The translations under genes and the position numbers were made by a program. Shown here piece by piece: positions 7,789-16,874 of a stretch of 16,914 nt of DNA. Origin of the DNA: Globomyces pollinis-pini (taxonomy: Eukaryota > Chytridiomycota > Chytridiomycetes > Rhizophydiales > Globomycetaceae); assembly GCA_025399215.1 (NCBI GenBank), contig MU621442.1:1-16914 (forward strand), read 5' to 3'. Below the pieces are notes generated by a model. That model saw only the letters and a program-made list of their open reading frames with translations, was not told the origin of the DNA and made no database searches. The first letter of the stretch is position 1; every line of letters begins with the position of its first letter.

Positions 7789-7975
7789 TCTGAAATAGAA
7801 TGGGAATGGCTATAACAGAAGCAGAAAGAGTGAGGATGTAAATTGGATATATCAATTTGGTCAGGAGTTTATTGTCTATTGATATCAACGCAAAGTACAT
7901 GAACACTGTAATCAACTCCGTGGCACGACTGGCTATTATGCAGTTGTCAATAGTTATTATTGAGGTGATAAACAC
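7754..7975 (-). CDS. Small hydrophobic ORF, possible membrane protein fragment
   Basis: ATG at 7973-7975, 73 residues, with two hydrophobic stretches (LITVFMYFALISI and YPIYILTLSASVIAIPIL) that could be membrane helices. Another protein-like minus-strand frame, 7985-8091 (MIQIPNYLQESINTAKGKAL), lies directly upstream. The two may be parts of one gene, but I could not find an in-phase splice. The function is unknown, and AT-rich DNA readily produces hydrophobic frames. Confidence 0.2.
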   Translation of the reverse strand: MFITSIITIDNCIIASRATELITVFMYFALISIDNKLLTKLIYPIYILTLSASVIAIPILFQKLCILIKLEKI

Positions 7976-7984
7976 ATCAGAACT

Positions 7985-8091
7985 TTAACTTGGAATAGGT
8001 AATGGTAAAGTACCAAAGTGGCAACTCGATCTAAAGCTTTCCCTTTGGCAGTATTAATGGATTCTTGAAGGTAGTTAGGAATCTGAATCAT
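7985..8091 (-). pseudogene. Short unassigned coding-like frame
   Basis: ATG at 8089-8091, stop TAA at 7985-7987, 34 residues: MIQIPNYLQESINTAKGKAL followed by a Pro-rich end. The composition is protein-like but the frame is too short to assign. It may be an exon belonging with 7754-7975. Confidence 0.2.
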
Positions 8092-8111
8092 CGCAAACAA
8101 GTACAATGTAA

Positions 8112-8285
8112 CAATTCACGGATGAATTTAAAAACATTCCAGAATACAATTGGAGATATAGAAATTCCTGGTATTTTACGTTACGAACTTTTGCAATCGA
8201 GAATACGCTCGTTTTGATAGTGAAACCAAATGTCCTCCAGTGGTTGTATAAAAAACCGGCACTTCTGATAAGCAATCAGAGGTAA
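8112..8285 (+). pseudogene. Unassigned coding-like fragment, plus strand
   Basis: A 57-codon frame without a start reads EFKNIPEYNWRYRNSWYFT then IENTLVLIVKPNVLQWLYKK and stops at TAA 8283-8285. The Trp- and Tyr-rich composition is unusual for chance AT-rich DNA. I do not recognise it. It is probably the last exon or a relic of a lost gene. Confidence 0.25.
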
Positions 8286-8733
8286 AGATCTATCTTTCCG
8301 AACTAGTGGTGCAAGTGGTTGCAAATTTCCAAACTTGCCCAGAGACAACTTGGCAATTTTTTTGAGGGAAATGGAGGGAGGAGAATAATTTATAAATTAT
8401 TTTCACGTTTGGTTAAGTTGACAGATCAGTATGTTGATCAAAAGATGCGTTATTGGGATGATACAATAAAAGCTAGCTAACTAACATACTTTTCGAACGA
8501 AATCAGATCTGTATTCGACGTTGACATTTGGATTTAGTCCTATCAACATATTCGTATACTTGTCAGTCAGAAGTATCCAAGGACCCAAACATTGGATCGA
8601 CCTAATGTGGTGTCTTTTGTCTTAAATCCAAGTCAAAGTATGGCTCGATGGGAACTTGATTGATGTATAATCCATATCTTGTATCTTACAGACTTCAACA
8701 CAACACCCAACTTCATAAGTAAAATTGTTTCAA

Positions 8734-8799
8734 ATTGTCAGTTCGAAACACAGTATGACACGTTGTTTCGACTTATTACATTTAAGTATAACTGACAAT
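8734..8799. repeat. Nested inverted repeats
   Basis: The outer arms are ATTGTCAGTT (8734-8743) and its perfect complement AACTGACAAT (8790-8799). The inner arms are TCGAAACA (8743-8750) and TGTTTCGA (8764-8771). This could be a cruciform, a small non-autonomous element, or a binding-site cluster. Confidence 0.5.
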
Positions 8800-9137
8800 G
8801 TGGTTTTAAACACATGATGATTTCTATGTTTCGGATTTTAATGTGATGAAATAACTTAGGGTTATTTGAAGAGTTGTATTATTGATATGAGATATGCTTT
8901 TTACGCGTTTTGTGATCAATTTATTGGATTTTAACTGCAATACCAACAACTCAAAAAATTGTTCAAGGATCGAGGTTGAAGAAAAAAATCTTGCGATACA
9001 GTTATTGATTTAAATAGGTGTCTGTTTATAATATACGACATTTCGTAACACATTTTTCCAAATACTATTCTGTCAGCGTTTAAGTTCACTTAACTCAAAC
9101 AAAACCTTCAATCCCAACTATAATTTATAATAAAAAA

Positions 9138-9143
9138 TTTATT
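9138..9143 (-). terminator. Polyadenylation signal of the zinc-finger gene
   Basis: AATAAA on the minus strand, about 70 nt past the stop codon at 9211-9213, in a run of A/T typical of fungal 3' ends. Confidence 0.45.
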
Positions 9144-9210
9144 TTTGATTTGCAAATTGATTGATGAATAACACAATGATATATACCCTATTGACATAAT
9201 CATTCGACTA

Positions 9211-10848
9211 TTAGGTAGCATGTCGATATTCAAAAAGTTCATTGGCATTTAATGGTACACAATGTACTTTTTTACCTTCGGCAAGTGACTTTTCATGTCT
9301 ACGTAACGCATCTCGTCTGGAAAAGCCTCGACCACACCGAGTACAAGAGTATGGCTTATCGTTGGAATGGATATATTGATGACGTTTTAAATCTACAAGG
9401 ATTAGAATCGGTCTTTAATATAAGTTAAGAGTTTGTGAAATTCATGTTGATAAATTTAAAATGATGTAAACAAAGAGTTAAGACATACCATGAGATCTAG
9501 AGAAGGCTTGTGGACACTGATCACAACAAAACGGCTTGTTACGTTCATTCCCAGTTCGGGTATGCGACTGCTGATGAGCATTTACCAAAGATTGTTTTGT
9601 AAAAGTCTTTCCACAATCAGGGAAAGGACATTGGAATTTCCCACCTACTGGTCCAGGGCTTGTAGAAGTGGCAATCTGGGGAGGAAGAATATTTAAATAG
9701 CTAGAGTTGATCGGGGCAGAGAAAGGTTCGGGTGGTAGTAGATCAGGGTTCATGTTGTAATATGGAGAATTATACATATAAGAATTTTGCGGTAAATACT
9801 GTGGTTCTTCTTTCAAATAAGACTCTTCTTTAACAAGAAAATGGTTTTGGTAACTAGAGTCTTGAACAGCTGAATCATATTGTTGATTTTGAGAGTGTGA
9901 TGGGTCTTGAGAGTACCTTTGGGATTGGTCCTGTTCTTTTTCGTATGATTGTGGTTCGTAAGACTGTGATTGATCATGTGGATAATGTTGGGACGATTCA
10001 TGAAGATAAGTTTGAGGTTCTTGGTAAACTGGTGGTTCCTCCTGAAAGGTGTTTTGCTCATGATAAGAGTCTGAGTTGTAAGCTTGAATATTACGTTTAC
10101 CAGAGTCATTTTCATTATTATTTAAATGTAATAACAGACGACTGGATCCTAAATCAGAAGAACTCTTTTGTAAGGATAAGTTAGAATTTAATTGAGGTGA
10201 GCCAAAAGAATGGATACTGTCGGCTTGAGAAGCACGTCTAGAGTTATCATTTATGTTTCTAAGTTGTTCTAAACCCGGGGGAGAAGGATGGCGTGACATT
10301 TTTGAAGGTAAATCGGAAGAGTAAGAAGAAGTTCTACTGATAGGTCTAGAGAGGTCATCATTGATAAGTATTGATCTTCGTTTATGAGAGTTATCTATTG
10401 TCAAAGGGCTTCCAACAGGAGTAGGGATGGACTGCGAGAGTCTACGTAAAGAATCTTGTTGAAAGTTGGATTGATAATTAGTATCAATATTGTCCAACAT
10501 CAGCATATTTTTATCGTAGGTGATAGTTTGATTTTGAGGGACAACAGGTGGTGACATTGAGTTCATAGAGTCCAGGAAGGATCCAACAATATAATTCATA
10601 GCCGGAGCAGATTCCAAAGCTTGAAATGACTGAGGGAGATAAGAATCATTATTTTGAGGTAGTTGAGTATAAGAATCATTCTGAGGTTGATTTAAAGATT
10701 CAGAGGACAAGTCATTTTGAGGTAGAGAGGAAAGGGAATAATTATTTTCGTCAATAGAACCATTGAATGTAGTGAGTAGGGCGGACATTGAGCGTTCATA
10801 CAAGCCGGTTGATGGGGAGGGTAAAACCTGCAAGTGGCTACTATTCAT
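9211..10848 (-). CDS. C2H2 zinc-finger transcription factor, Crz1-like
   Basis: Two exons, 10848-9489 and 9392-9211, are joined over a 96-nt intron (9393-9488, GTATGT...TTGTAG) that makes one Asp codon; 513 residues. The first exon alone would stop falsely six bases into the intron. Residues 1-400 are a disordered Ser/Gln/Asn-rich region, Gln/Tyr-rich at 255-360. It has three basic 'RRxS' protein-kinase-A-type sites (RRLS 135, KRRS 156, RRAS 204) and KEE repeats near 340-350. Three fingers follow: C407/C412/H425/H429, C442/C445/H458/H462 and C470/C473/H486 with H497 or C498. The final finger and its 'DALRRH...C-x-P-L' tail resemble Crz1/Prz1, the calcineurin-responsive factor. I saw no clear PxIxIT docking site, so calcineurin control is unproven. 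Likely a nuclear DNA-binding regulator. Confidence 0.85.
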
Positions 10849-11230
10849 GAAGGAAGAAACGGAGAACGGCTTCTTTATAAAAGAAAAAAAGAATGAAACA
10901 GAGGATCAAAAGAGGAAAAAATGGTTTCATGGGGTTCTGTGACTGGTTTTGGATTCAGTTTGTTGAGTGATGGTTTTAGAGTTAGTTGTGTTGGTAGTTG
11001 TCTTCATAGCTGTGCTGATTGTGTGGGTATGAGGTAATAGTAAACTGGGAGTTAAGGGCGAGTTGAGTTTGAGTTTTTTGGAATTCTTTAATAATTCTTT
11101 ATTTCATGTATCACCCAAAACGTCACCAATCAGCCAGTCAATAATAATGATTGAAGTAAACAACTCGGTTTATGAACCCTGTCTACCCTCTATTATCACT
11201 ACACTCTATCCATGATGATTAACTTTGTAA
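10849..11230. promoter_or_regulatory. 5' flank of the zinc-finger gene
   Basis: On the minus strand, the 75 nt before the ATG form a pyrimidine-rich tract with a TTTATAAAG box about 25 nt upstream. This is typical of a fungal core promoter or 5' leader. No calcineurin-response element or other operator was recognised. Confidence 0.4.
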
Positions 11231-12226
11231 TATACTGTCATCATGCTTTGTCTTTTCGCTGCTCAATCCATCTTCTCCATTAAATTAGAGACTAACACTC
11301 TTTTTAGTACTGCTGGTATAACCAGTATTCCCTTAACATTATCAAATAGCAAGGTACTGTTTGCCCTATCACAATACGATGGTAAACTCTTGATTCTTAC
11401 TTGCAGTATTCGTATTATCAACTAATCTCTGGTATTCCGAATACTTGCCATGTTGTAGCATTATCCGTTACCCGACCAATGAACCGACCGTATCCAAGCG
11501 TACCGTATCACATTGCCATAAATTACTTACCGTTATCACTCACCGTAATACACATATTGCTTCCTTGCCGTCTTCCGTTTCTCATTCCTGATTTATGGGT
11601 CTAGCCTGTTTCTTTGTCAACGTAAATTAGGAAATGTCCATTGTCTGTCTCATATTGTCTATCAATTAATATTCCTACTCTTGGTACCCTAACCCACCTC
11701 TAGTGTACAATAACCTATCTGCCTCTTGCAGAGATTATAGTTTGACTAAAAATCAATGCCGGACACCTCCTTCTTCTCATATTCTCCTACCTTTTGTAAT
11801 GGCAGTCCAAATTATCTGTTACTTGCTGCAATGTCACACTACTCTAACAGTTCTATATCTGTTATATCTCATGGACATTTGGCCAGACTCTAAAATAATA
11901 CCCAATGACACTGATTTGATGATTTACTCTCTGCAACTTAGAATTTGAATGGTTATCTAGAAATGCCTGTCTAAATGGACCGCCAAGTGTCCAGACAATC
12001 GTCTCCCAACCTGAAGTTAAGAAATCATTCCAACTACCACTAAAGCATGAAAGTGTTAGTGCCCATGAGGATCTTTCTTTACCACTTCATTTAATTTGGT
12101 CCTTCAAAAACTCAACACAGTGTTAATCTTGGATGAATTTTACATACGTATCACTATTGGTATGGATGATAGAATCAAATATAACATCGTAGCTATGATT
12201 TTGATAATGATTGGCTGTGGCTAATC
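11231..12226 (+). pseudogene. Gene-poor region with decayed coding-like pieces
   Basis: Short plus-strand frames at 11243-11948 have no recognisable motifs. From 11923 to 12126 one frame reads FEWLSRNACLNGPPSVQTIV and so on to a TAA. The next frame continues as VLILDEFYIRITIGMDDRIK and stops at about 12222-12224. The pair looks like one frameshifted relic of unknown family. TACCCTAACCC at 11685-11695 is a further short telomere-like match. I do not call any intact gene here. Confidence 0.25.
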
Positions 12227-12266
12227 ACCAACATAAATCTGCATATACATCTGCAAAGTAATATAA

Positions 12267-12352
12267 ATAGTTCAAATGCAATTAGTAAAATTATATTAGA
12301 CAAGCAAAATAATAGATAGTTCAAAAGCAATCAGTAAAATTATATTAGACAA
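12267..12352. repeat. Direct repeat, 37 bp, two copies
   Basis: 12267-12303 and 12316-12352 are 37-bp copies (ATAGTTCAAA...ATTAGACAA) with 2 mismatches and a 49-bp period. They lie in the 3' flank of the BAR-SH3 gene, about 20 bp past its stop. Confidence 0.8.
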
Positions 12353-12371
12353 CATCCTGACATGATATTGT

Positions 12372-13868
12372 TCAAAGATCTACAACATAATTACCCGGAA
12401 ACTGCCCTTCCCGATCTCCAATTCTTCCAATCCACCTACAATCAACTAATCAACGATTACCAATCATTTGCGTCTGCTTTACGTTCCAAAACAATGATTT
12501 TATCATCACGTTTAAAACTCAAATCACCCCTACAAATGAGTATGAAAGTTCATTACGGCGCTTGAGCTTCAAAATCATAGAGAGCCAATACCATATCAAC
12601 TCTTGGCTGGTAACTACTACTAGATGGTTCTGTAGGTAGTGGACGAGGTTTTTCAGTCGATGCTCGGCCCAATTCAGCTGAAGGTCTTGCAAATGTCAGT
12701 GGGGCCGGGTTGGCGGTTCCACCTACATCATACGCTGGTGGTGATTCTCCCATTGATGCTTTATACACCATCGGTTTCGTAATCGTCAATTGATTAAACA
12801 ATCGATCTGTTTCGTCTTGACAATCTTTAAATCCATCCAAAGCACTGGTATTCAAATTAAACTTTGCATTTCCGATTTCATAAAAAATCGTATAAAGTGT
12901 TTGATACACTCGAACTTGATAATTGTAAAATGTCAACAAACAAGGTTCAATGAAATCCTTCCTTAATGACAAAAAGACAGATAAATCTTGCTTTAATTGT
13001 ATGTTTATCGCATTGAAGATTCTGGAGGCTTGATCGAAATCAACCTAACATTAATCAAAGTGGGTTGGTACTTCTGCTTGTGCTAATTTCTTTTCTTCTG
13101 CAGCCGTGCGAACTTTTTCTCTTAGTTTGTGGACTGTTTCTCCATGTCGGTCATAATCCACTGTAGATTTAGAAAATGGTTCAGTTAATTATGGCAAATT
13201 AGTATTGAAGTGATGCATTAAGGAATTATGGGAAACTTACACAATTTATGAGATCGTTTGACCATCATCTTATTAATCTTTTCCAATATCCCAATAAACT
13301 CCAAAGTTGGTGCAACCACCAACCGTTCAATTTGTTCCAAATCATTTTCTAATGTAATTGTTGCAGTTGTCATGGCTTTCAAAAAATCCGTTTGAGGTGT
13401 ATTTGATTGTAATTCGAAAGCTGCCTCGTCATTCTGGTTGTTAGGTGTATTGAGTTACATCTGTTAATGGTAAATATATGGTGGTGAACGTCTTGGCTAG
13501 TGAAGTTTGCTTTTCCAACATTTTCGATAATCCTGTTCTCTGTCAGTACTTTCTTGTTCTTTTATTACCATCTTTGAACGCTTTTGAATCTAATATTTAA
13601 TGATAACATTCATACCTGTAAGGTTATAAAATTAACCAGAACTTGGATTGATATTTACCTAGAAAATGAACATCATCACATTTAACCTATTCAGTTATTT
13701 CAATAGTAGAAACATACCTGCAGCTAATTTTTTTCCAAACTTCTCGATATGTTTAAATTGGTCTTCCAATTGTAAATATTCTTCATCTTTTGATCCTTGA
13801 CCACCAGCTGATTTCGATATCATTGCTGGTAGTCTGCTCACTGCTTTCGTAAATCCTTTCCAAGACAT
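12372..13868 (-). CDS. BAR-SH3 protein, Rvs167/amphiphysin type
   Basis: Eight exons: 13868-13718, 13589-13569, 13532-13459, 13433-13241, 13160-13072, 13044-12557, 12529-12461 and 12435-12372. They total 1149 nt and 382 residues, and every junction is GT...AG. Introns are 128, 36, 25, 80, 27, 27 and 25 nt. The start MSWKGFTKA matches the Rvs161/Rvs167 N-BAR start. The BAR domain spans about residues 1-245, with helices including RSHKLLDYDRHGETVHKLRE. A Pro/Ser-rich linker covers about 260-325. The SH3 domain, about 328-382, begins ALYDF at 330-334, has WW at 362-363, and ends FPGNYVVDL. Introns 6 and 7 split the SH3. Such proteins bind curved membranes and link endocytic sites to actin. Yeast Rvs167 is about 100 residues longer. 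An annotator that rejects 25-27-nt introns would truncate it near 12553 and lose the SH3. Confidence 0.93.
13569..13589 (-). other. 21-nt microexon in the BAR domain
   Basis: Exon 2 of the BAR-SH3 gene encodes only DSKAFKDG (with split codons at both ends). It sits between the 128-nt composite intron and a 36-nt intron. The conserved BAR sequence requires it. Confidence 0.8.
13590..13717 (-). other. Composite intron: three GT...AG units back to back
   Basis: Intron 1 of the BAR-SH3 gene, 128 nt, divides exactly into units of 59 nt (13717-13659), 43 nt (13658-13616) and 26 nt (13615-13590). The internal borders are TTTCTAG|GTAAAT and CCTTACAG|GTATGA, each a strong acceptor directly followed by a strong donor, with no exon between them. 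Only removal of all 128 nt restores the Asp codon and the BAR frame. This looks like recursive splice sites or serial intron insertion. Confidence 0.8.
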
Positions 13869-14169
13869 TTCTATCTTTTATCTGATTTCTGGTGTTTTTT
13901 GTTGGTAAAGTGAAAAAGCACAGACTAACCTACCATGCTCATTTAACATTTTGGTTTGAATTCATCAAGACTTTAATGATTTGCTATCGGTAAACTCGAA
14001 ATGAATCTGACCATACTCAAAGTAAAAATGTCGAAATCTACTATTGATTCTTCGGTACTTATTGATCAACAGCAATGAACTAATGAATGAAATCAATCAG
14101 TGTAGTCTCAACAAAACGAATTAAACTTCCAATTGCTGCACGCGCTAACAAGTAGGTTGTAATTCATTT
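13869..14169. promoter_or_regulatory. Spacer between the UBC9 3' end and the BAR-SH3 start
   Basis: About 300 bp, AT-rich, and no gene seen. It must hold the UBC9 3' end and the BAR-SH3 promoter, both on the minus strand. No TATA box or clear regulatory motif was recognised. Confidence 0.4.
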
Positions 14170-14796
14170 TTATTCAACAGGTCGATTGGCTTTTGCTTGT
14201 TCTAAAATTCGTTTATCATAAGCAACTCGATCTTTTTTGAACAATACATAAGCATCTGTTTGAGCTGGTGAATTAGGATTAGGATCCCCCAGCAAATCTT
14301 GAATTCCTAATAAAATCTGTTTAATTGTGATTCTAAAGAATTAAACTCAATCAATTACGCTGGTTTCCAATCTTCATCTTCATTGACTATAGACAAACAA
14401 ACTGTTCCTGATGGATAAACGTTTGGATGAAATAATGGAGGCTATGATAGATAAGTGATCAATTAAATTTAATACTGTGAAAACACATTTTGGAGGTTTT
14501 TGACTGATATTGGTTAGTACATCAAGTGTTACGGGTAGTCTTCAGGAAATTGAAGTTTTAATTTATAAACACCTATTATAAATCACAAAAAAGTATACCT
14601 CCTTCCCAGTTAGTTCCGACCTTTCCAGGAATTCCTACTGACCATTGGGTTAAACTAATAGCATTATTGATTTTATCAGGTTTTGCGAAAAAACCGAATG
14701 CTAAATCCAGATTAATGAATTCTAATTACGATGATCCTTTCTCCATTGTTTTCGTTCTTCAGTCAGTCGTTGGATACAGATTGATTGTGATGCCAT
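14170..14796 (-). CDS. UBC9: SUMO-conjugating enzyme E2 (UBC9)
   Basis: Six exons: 14796-14730, 14700-14599, 14572-14533, 14503-14476, 14441-14359 and 14332-14170. They total 483 nt and 160 residues, close to the usual 157-158. Introns are 29, 26, 29, 34 and 26 nt, all GT...AG. The protein starts [19 protein letters not shown] and has the E2 fold throughout: [12 protein letters not shown], the HPN motif at 84-86, and catalytic Cys94 in GTVCLSI. The [20 protein letters not shown] segment is typical of UBC9. The family's charged insert and [13 protein letters not shown] tail are kept. It accepts SUMO from the E1 enzyme and passes it to target lysines, mainly in the nucleus. No domain is missing and no stop is present, so it is probably functional. 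It is divergent from the DUF427 gene. Confidence 0.96.
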
Positions 14797-15120
14797 CGGA
14801 CTATAAAACTTTTGAGGAAACTTTAATGAGACTCAAAATTTTATCATCAAATTTCATTCATAAACCTTTATTGAATTCGTACCATATTATGAAATACTGA
14901 TGATATGGGAAAGGAATTATGATTTATCAATGAGTGCTGCATAATTGATTTGGAATAGTTACTTCCCGGACAAGTCAAATCACTATAATATTTATCATTC
15001 TATTCATATAAGATATAACTAATAATAGAATGTACTCTGATGGCTCTGAATTATGAAATATCCAAACTTTTTATTACGATCACGATCCAATCTCTGCAAG
15101 TGAAATAACTCTTTCCCTCA
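14797..15120. promoter_or_regulatory. Divergent promoter region, UBC9 / DUF427
   Basis: A 324-bp spacer between two divergent start codons (UBC9 to the left, DUF427 to the right). It is AT-rich and shows no unmistakable TATA box or operator. It must carry both promoters. Confidence 0.5.
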
Positions 15121-15689
15121 ATGAATTTAACTAAAAAGCAACTAGAGTATCATCGCCAAAAATGGATAAATCGAGGGATAACAAGGCCTCCATTTGCAAA
15201 AGAAACTACAAAAGATCAAGAGTCCGTTTGGGATTATCCAAGTAGCTCATCAATTTTAACCCAATAGGACCACCTGCAATCTTAAAAGATACACGGCATG
15301 TCAAGGTACTAATCAATGGAACACTTGTTGCTGATTCTAAAAATACTATGAGGGTTTTAGAAACTGCATCACCACCAACTTTTTACATTCCAAAGGAAGA
15401 TGTTAAAACAGAATTATTGACTGAAATTCCCAACAAGCAATCTCTTTGTGAATGGAAAGGATTAGCTACATATTATTCTTACAATTCAAAAGTTGTTGGA
15501 TGGACCTACAAATCACCTTTTGAACAATTCAATGAAATTGCATCACATATTGCATTTTATGCTTCTTGCGGTACTTGCATGGTAGATGGAGAGACTGTTG
15601 TTCCTCAACCCTCTGATTTTTATGGTGGATGGGTTACATCGGAAGTAGTTGGACCGTTTAAAGGTGAACCTGGTACAAGTGGTTGGTAA
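15121..15689 (+). CDS. DUF427 domain protein
   Basis: Exons 15121-15241 and 15268-15689 join over a 26-nt intron (GTAGCT...CAATAG) through a split Arg codon; 180 residues. Without the splice the frame stops at TAG 15265-15267. Family hallmarks in order: ESVWDYPRPP (35-44), a V-x-V-x-I-N-G-x-L-V-A-D-S strand, RVLETASPPTFYIP, LCEWKGLATYY, AFYASCGTCMVDG, and FYGGWVTSEVVGPFKGEPGT near the end. DUF427 proteins are small beta-rich proteins, common in bacteria and fungi, with no settled biochemical role. The N-terminal 34 residues (basic and Gln/Lys-rich) are an extension typical of fungal members. I see no signal peptide. It is complete and without damage. Confidence 0.93.
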
Positions 15690-15721
15690 TAAATCCACGG
15701 TTTAAGCTGATGATAACTCTA

Positions 15722-15839
15722 TTTATATATCAAAACGCTAAAGGTTTATTGAATGGCGTAATACAGACTTCTTGGAGTATTGGTTGGCTACCACCTTCAT
15801 GTTATAGAATCACCATTATTGTAGCTTTTGGTTTGAGGT
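15722..15839 (+). pseudogene. Unassigned coding-like frame before the LRR fragment
   Basis: A 38-codon frame reads QNAKGLLNGVIQTSWSIGW and ends in TGA at 15837-15839. It has no start and no recognised family. It may be a broken exon or noise. Confidence 0.15.
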
Positions 15840-16209
15840 GAGTGATCTTTTAGATATTTCTTCCTACAACATTTCGAATATCAGTTTTTTGTCTGGCCTA
15901 GTCAAACTCGATTTACTTATGTTAGATTCCAATCGCATTGAAGATATCACTCCACTTTATACAGTGACTTCCTTACGTGAGCTTACAGTTACGAATAATA
16001 GAATCTTTTCTCTTTGTCTGGCTTATCTACCGAAACTAACCTTTGTGCACTTTGATGCTAACCAAATAATTGGTCATAAACCATTGGATATACGGAGAAG
16101 TATGGTGTTGAGCTGTACTGATCTATATTCCGCGGTTTATATCGTTTGTGAAGTTTTGTTATCAGTAATAATAATACTTAATCTTAAACTCTTTTTGGGA
16201 TTATTCTGA
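15806..16209 (+). pseudogene. Leucine-rich-repeat protein fragment
   Basis: The frame opens after a TAG at 15805-15807. The first homologous codons are at about 15838, where the initiator is only GTG, and the next Met is mid-repeat. It encodes about three 21-22-residue repeats of the SDS22/internalin kind: ISNISFLSGLVKLDLLMLDS, NRIEDITPLYTVTSLREL and NNRIFSLCLAYLPKLTFVH. After ANQIIGHKPLDI the repeat pattern is lost and a hydrophobic tail follows (VCEVLLSVIIILNLKLFLG) to TGA 16207-16209. The missing start and the abrupt loss of repeats suggest a truncated gene with a frameshift. A spliced upstream exon after ATTGTAG at 15816-15822 is possible. LRR proteins mediate protein binding, but the partner is unknown. 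Confidence 0.55.
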
Positions 16210-16531
16210 TATCAGCTCAATTTGAAGTGTAAAATTAATCTCCTGGCCCGTTCGAAATTGATGTATACCAACCTAAGCTTATTAGCACCTCCTTATACAA
16301 TCTTTATTTAGGAAACTGATTCATGTTAAGAATCTATAATCGCACAGTGATTGTTAGGTTGAATTCAATTCAAATATAATAAATAAATGAAAAAATAACA
16401 TTCGACGCGTTTCAAAGTCAATTTGAATCTATTATTCACCCTTCGGCTCCATAACGAGGAAATTTCACTGTAGAGTTTATATTCCACTATCGAAACTCTG
16501 TTATTTGTGTACCTTATCGACTATGTCTTCG
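16210..16531. other. Intergenic AT-rich stretch
   Basis: I see no gene, RNA or element in these 320 bp. Confidence 0.4.
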
Positions 16532-16874
16532 CTTGAACTTGAAGTGAGGGATAGGATGGATATACAGAACGTGAAAGATAAGCAACCACAGAAAGGACCT
16601 TCAATTATCGAATAAGCTTCATTTTTTCAAATAGATGAGTATATGCTTTTCAAAATCAACTGTCAAAAAAAATATTCCAAGATTAATCATGGTGTCAGTG
16701 GTGTTTTGACTTGAACAATGAAGTGACGGATAGGACATATTATGCAAAACATGAAAGAGAACCAACCACACAAAGACCTACACTTATCGGCTAAGCTTTA
16801 TATTTTCAACCAGATGAGGAGTACAAGTTGATGAAACTCAACTGTCAAAAACGGTATTCCAAGACTATCAATGG
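16532..16874. repeat. Diverged tandem repeat, two ~163-bp copies
   Basis: 16532-16692 and 16710-16874 align over their whole length with a period of about 178 bp. Shared anchors are CTTGAAC, GGATAGGA, ATTCCAAGA and AACTGTCAAAAA. No frame stays open in both copies, so it is probably non-coding. It may be a satellite or an element relic, and it could continue past the window edge. Confidence 0.75.

Larger units (their letters stand above)
8286..9210. other. Intergenic AT-rich stretch
   Basis: No gene is supported. It holds a single TTAGGGTTA at 8856-8864, nested inverted repeats at 8734-8799, and the 3' flank of the zinc-finger gene. Confidence 0.4.

Noticed and set aside
9490..10184. Plus- and minus-strand open frames overlapping the zinc-finger gene
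   Set aside because: They are shadows of the well-supported minus-strand exon: low-complexity composition and no homology.
11243..11948. Three plus-strand ORFs of 60-81 codons
   Set aside because: Low-quality composition, no recognisable domains, and no splice pattern joining them.
12362..12565. Plus-strand 67-codon frame
   Set aside because: It lies antisense to the SH3 exons and introns of the BAR gene, which explain the sequence fully.
14270..14285. Telomere-like ATTAGGATTAGGAT
   Set aside because: It is GGATTA rather than TTAGGG, and it lies in the coding sequence of UBC9 (the DPNPN region).
14667..14900. Plus-strand 77-codon frame
   Set aside because: It is antisense to UBC9 exons 1-2 and has no independent support.
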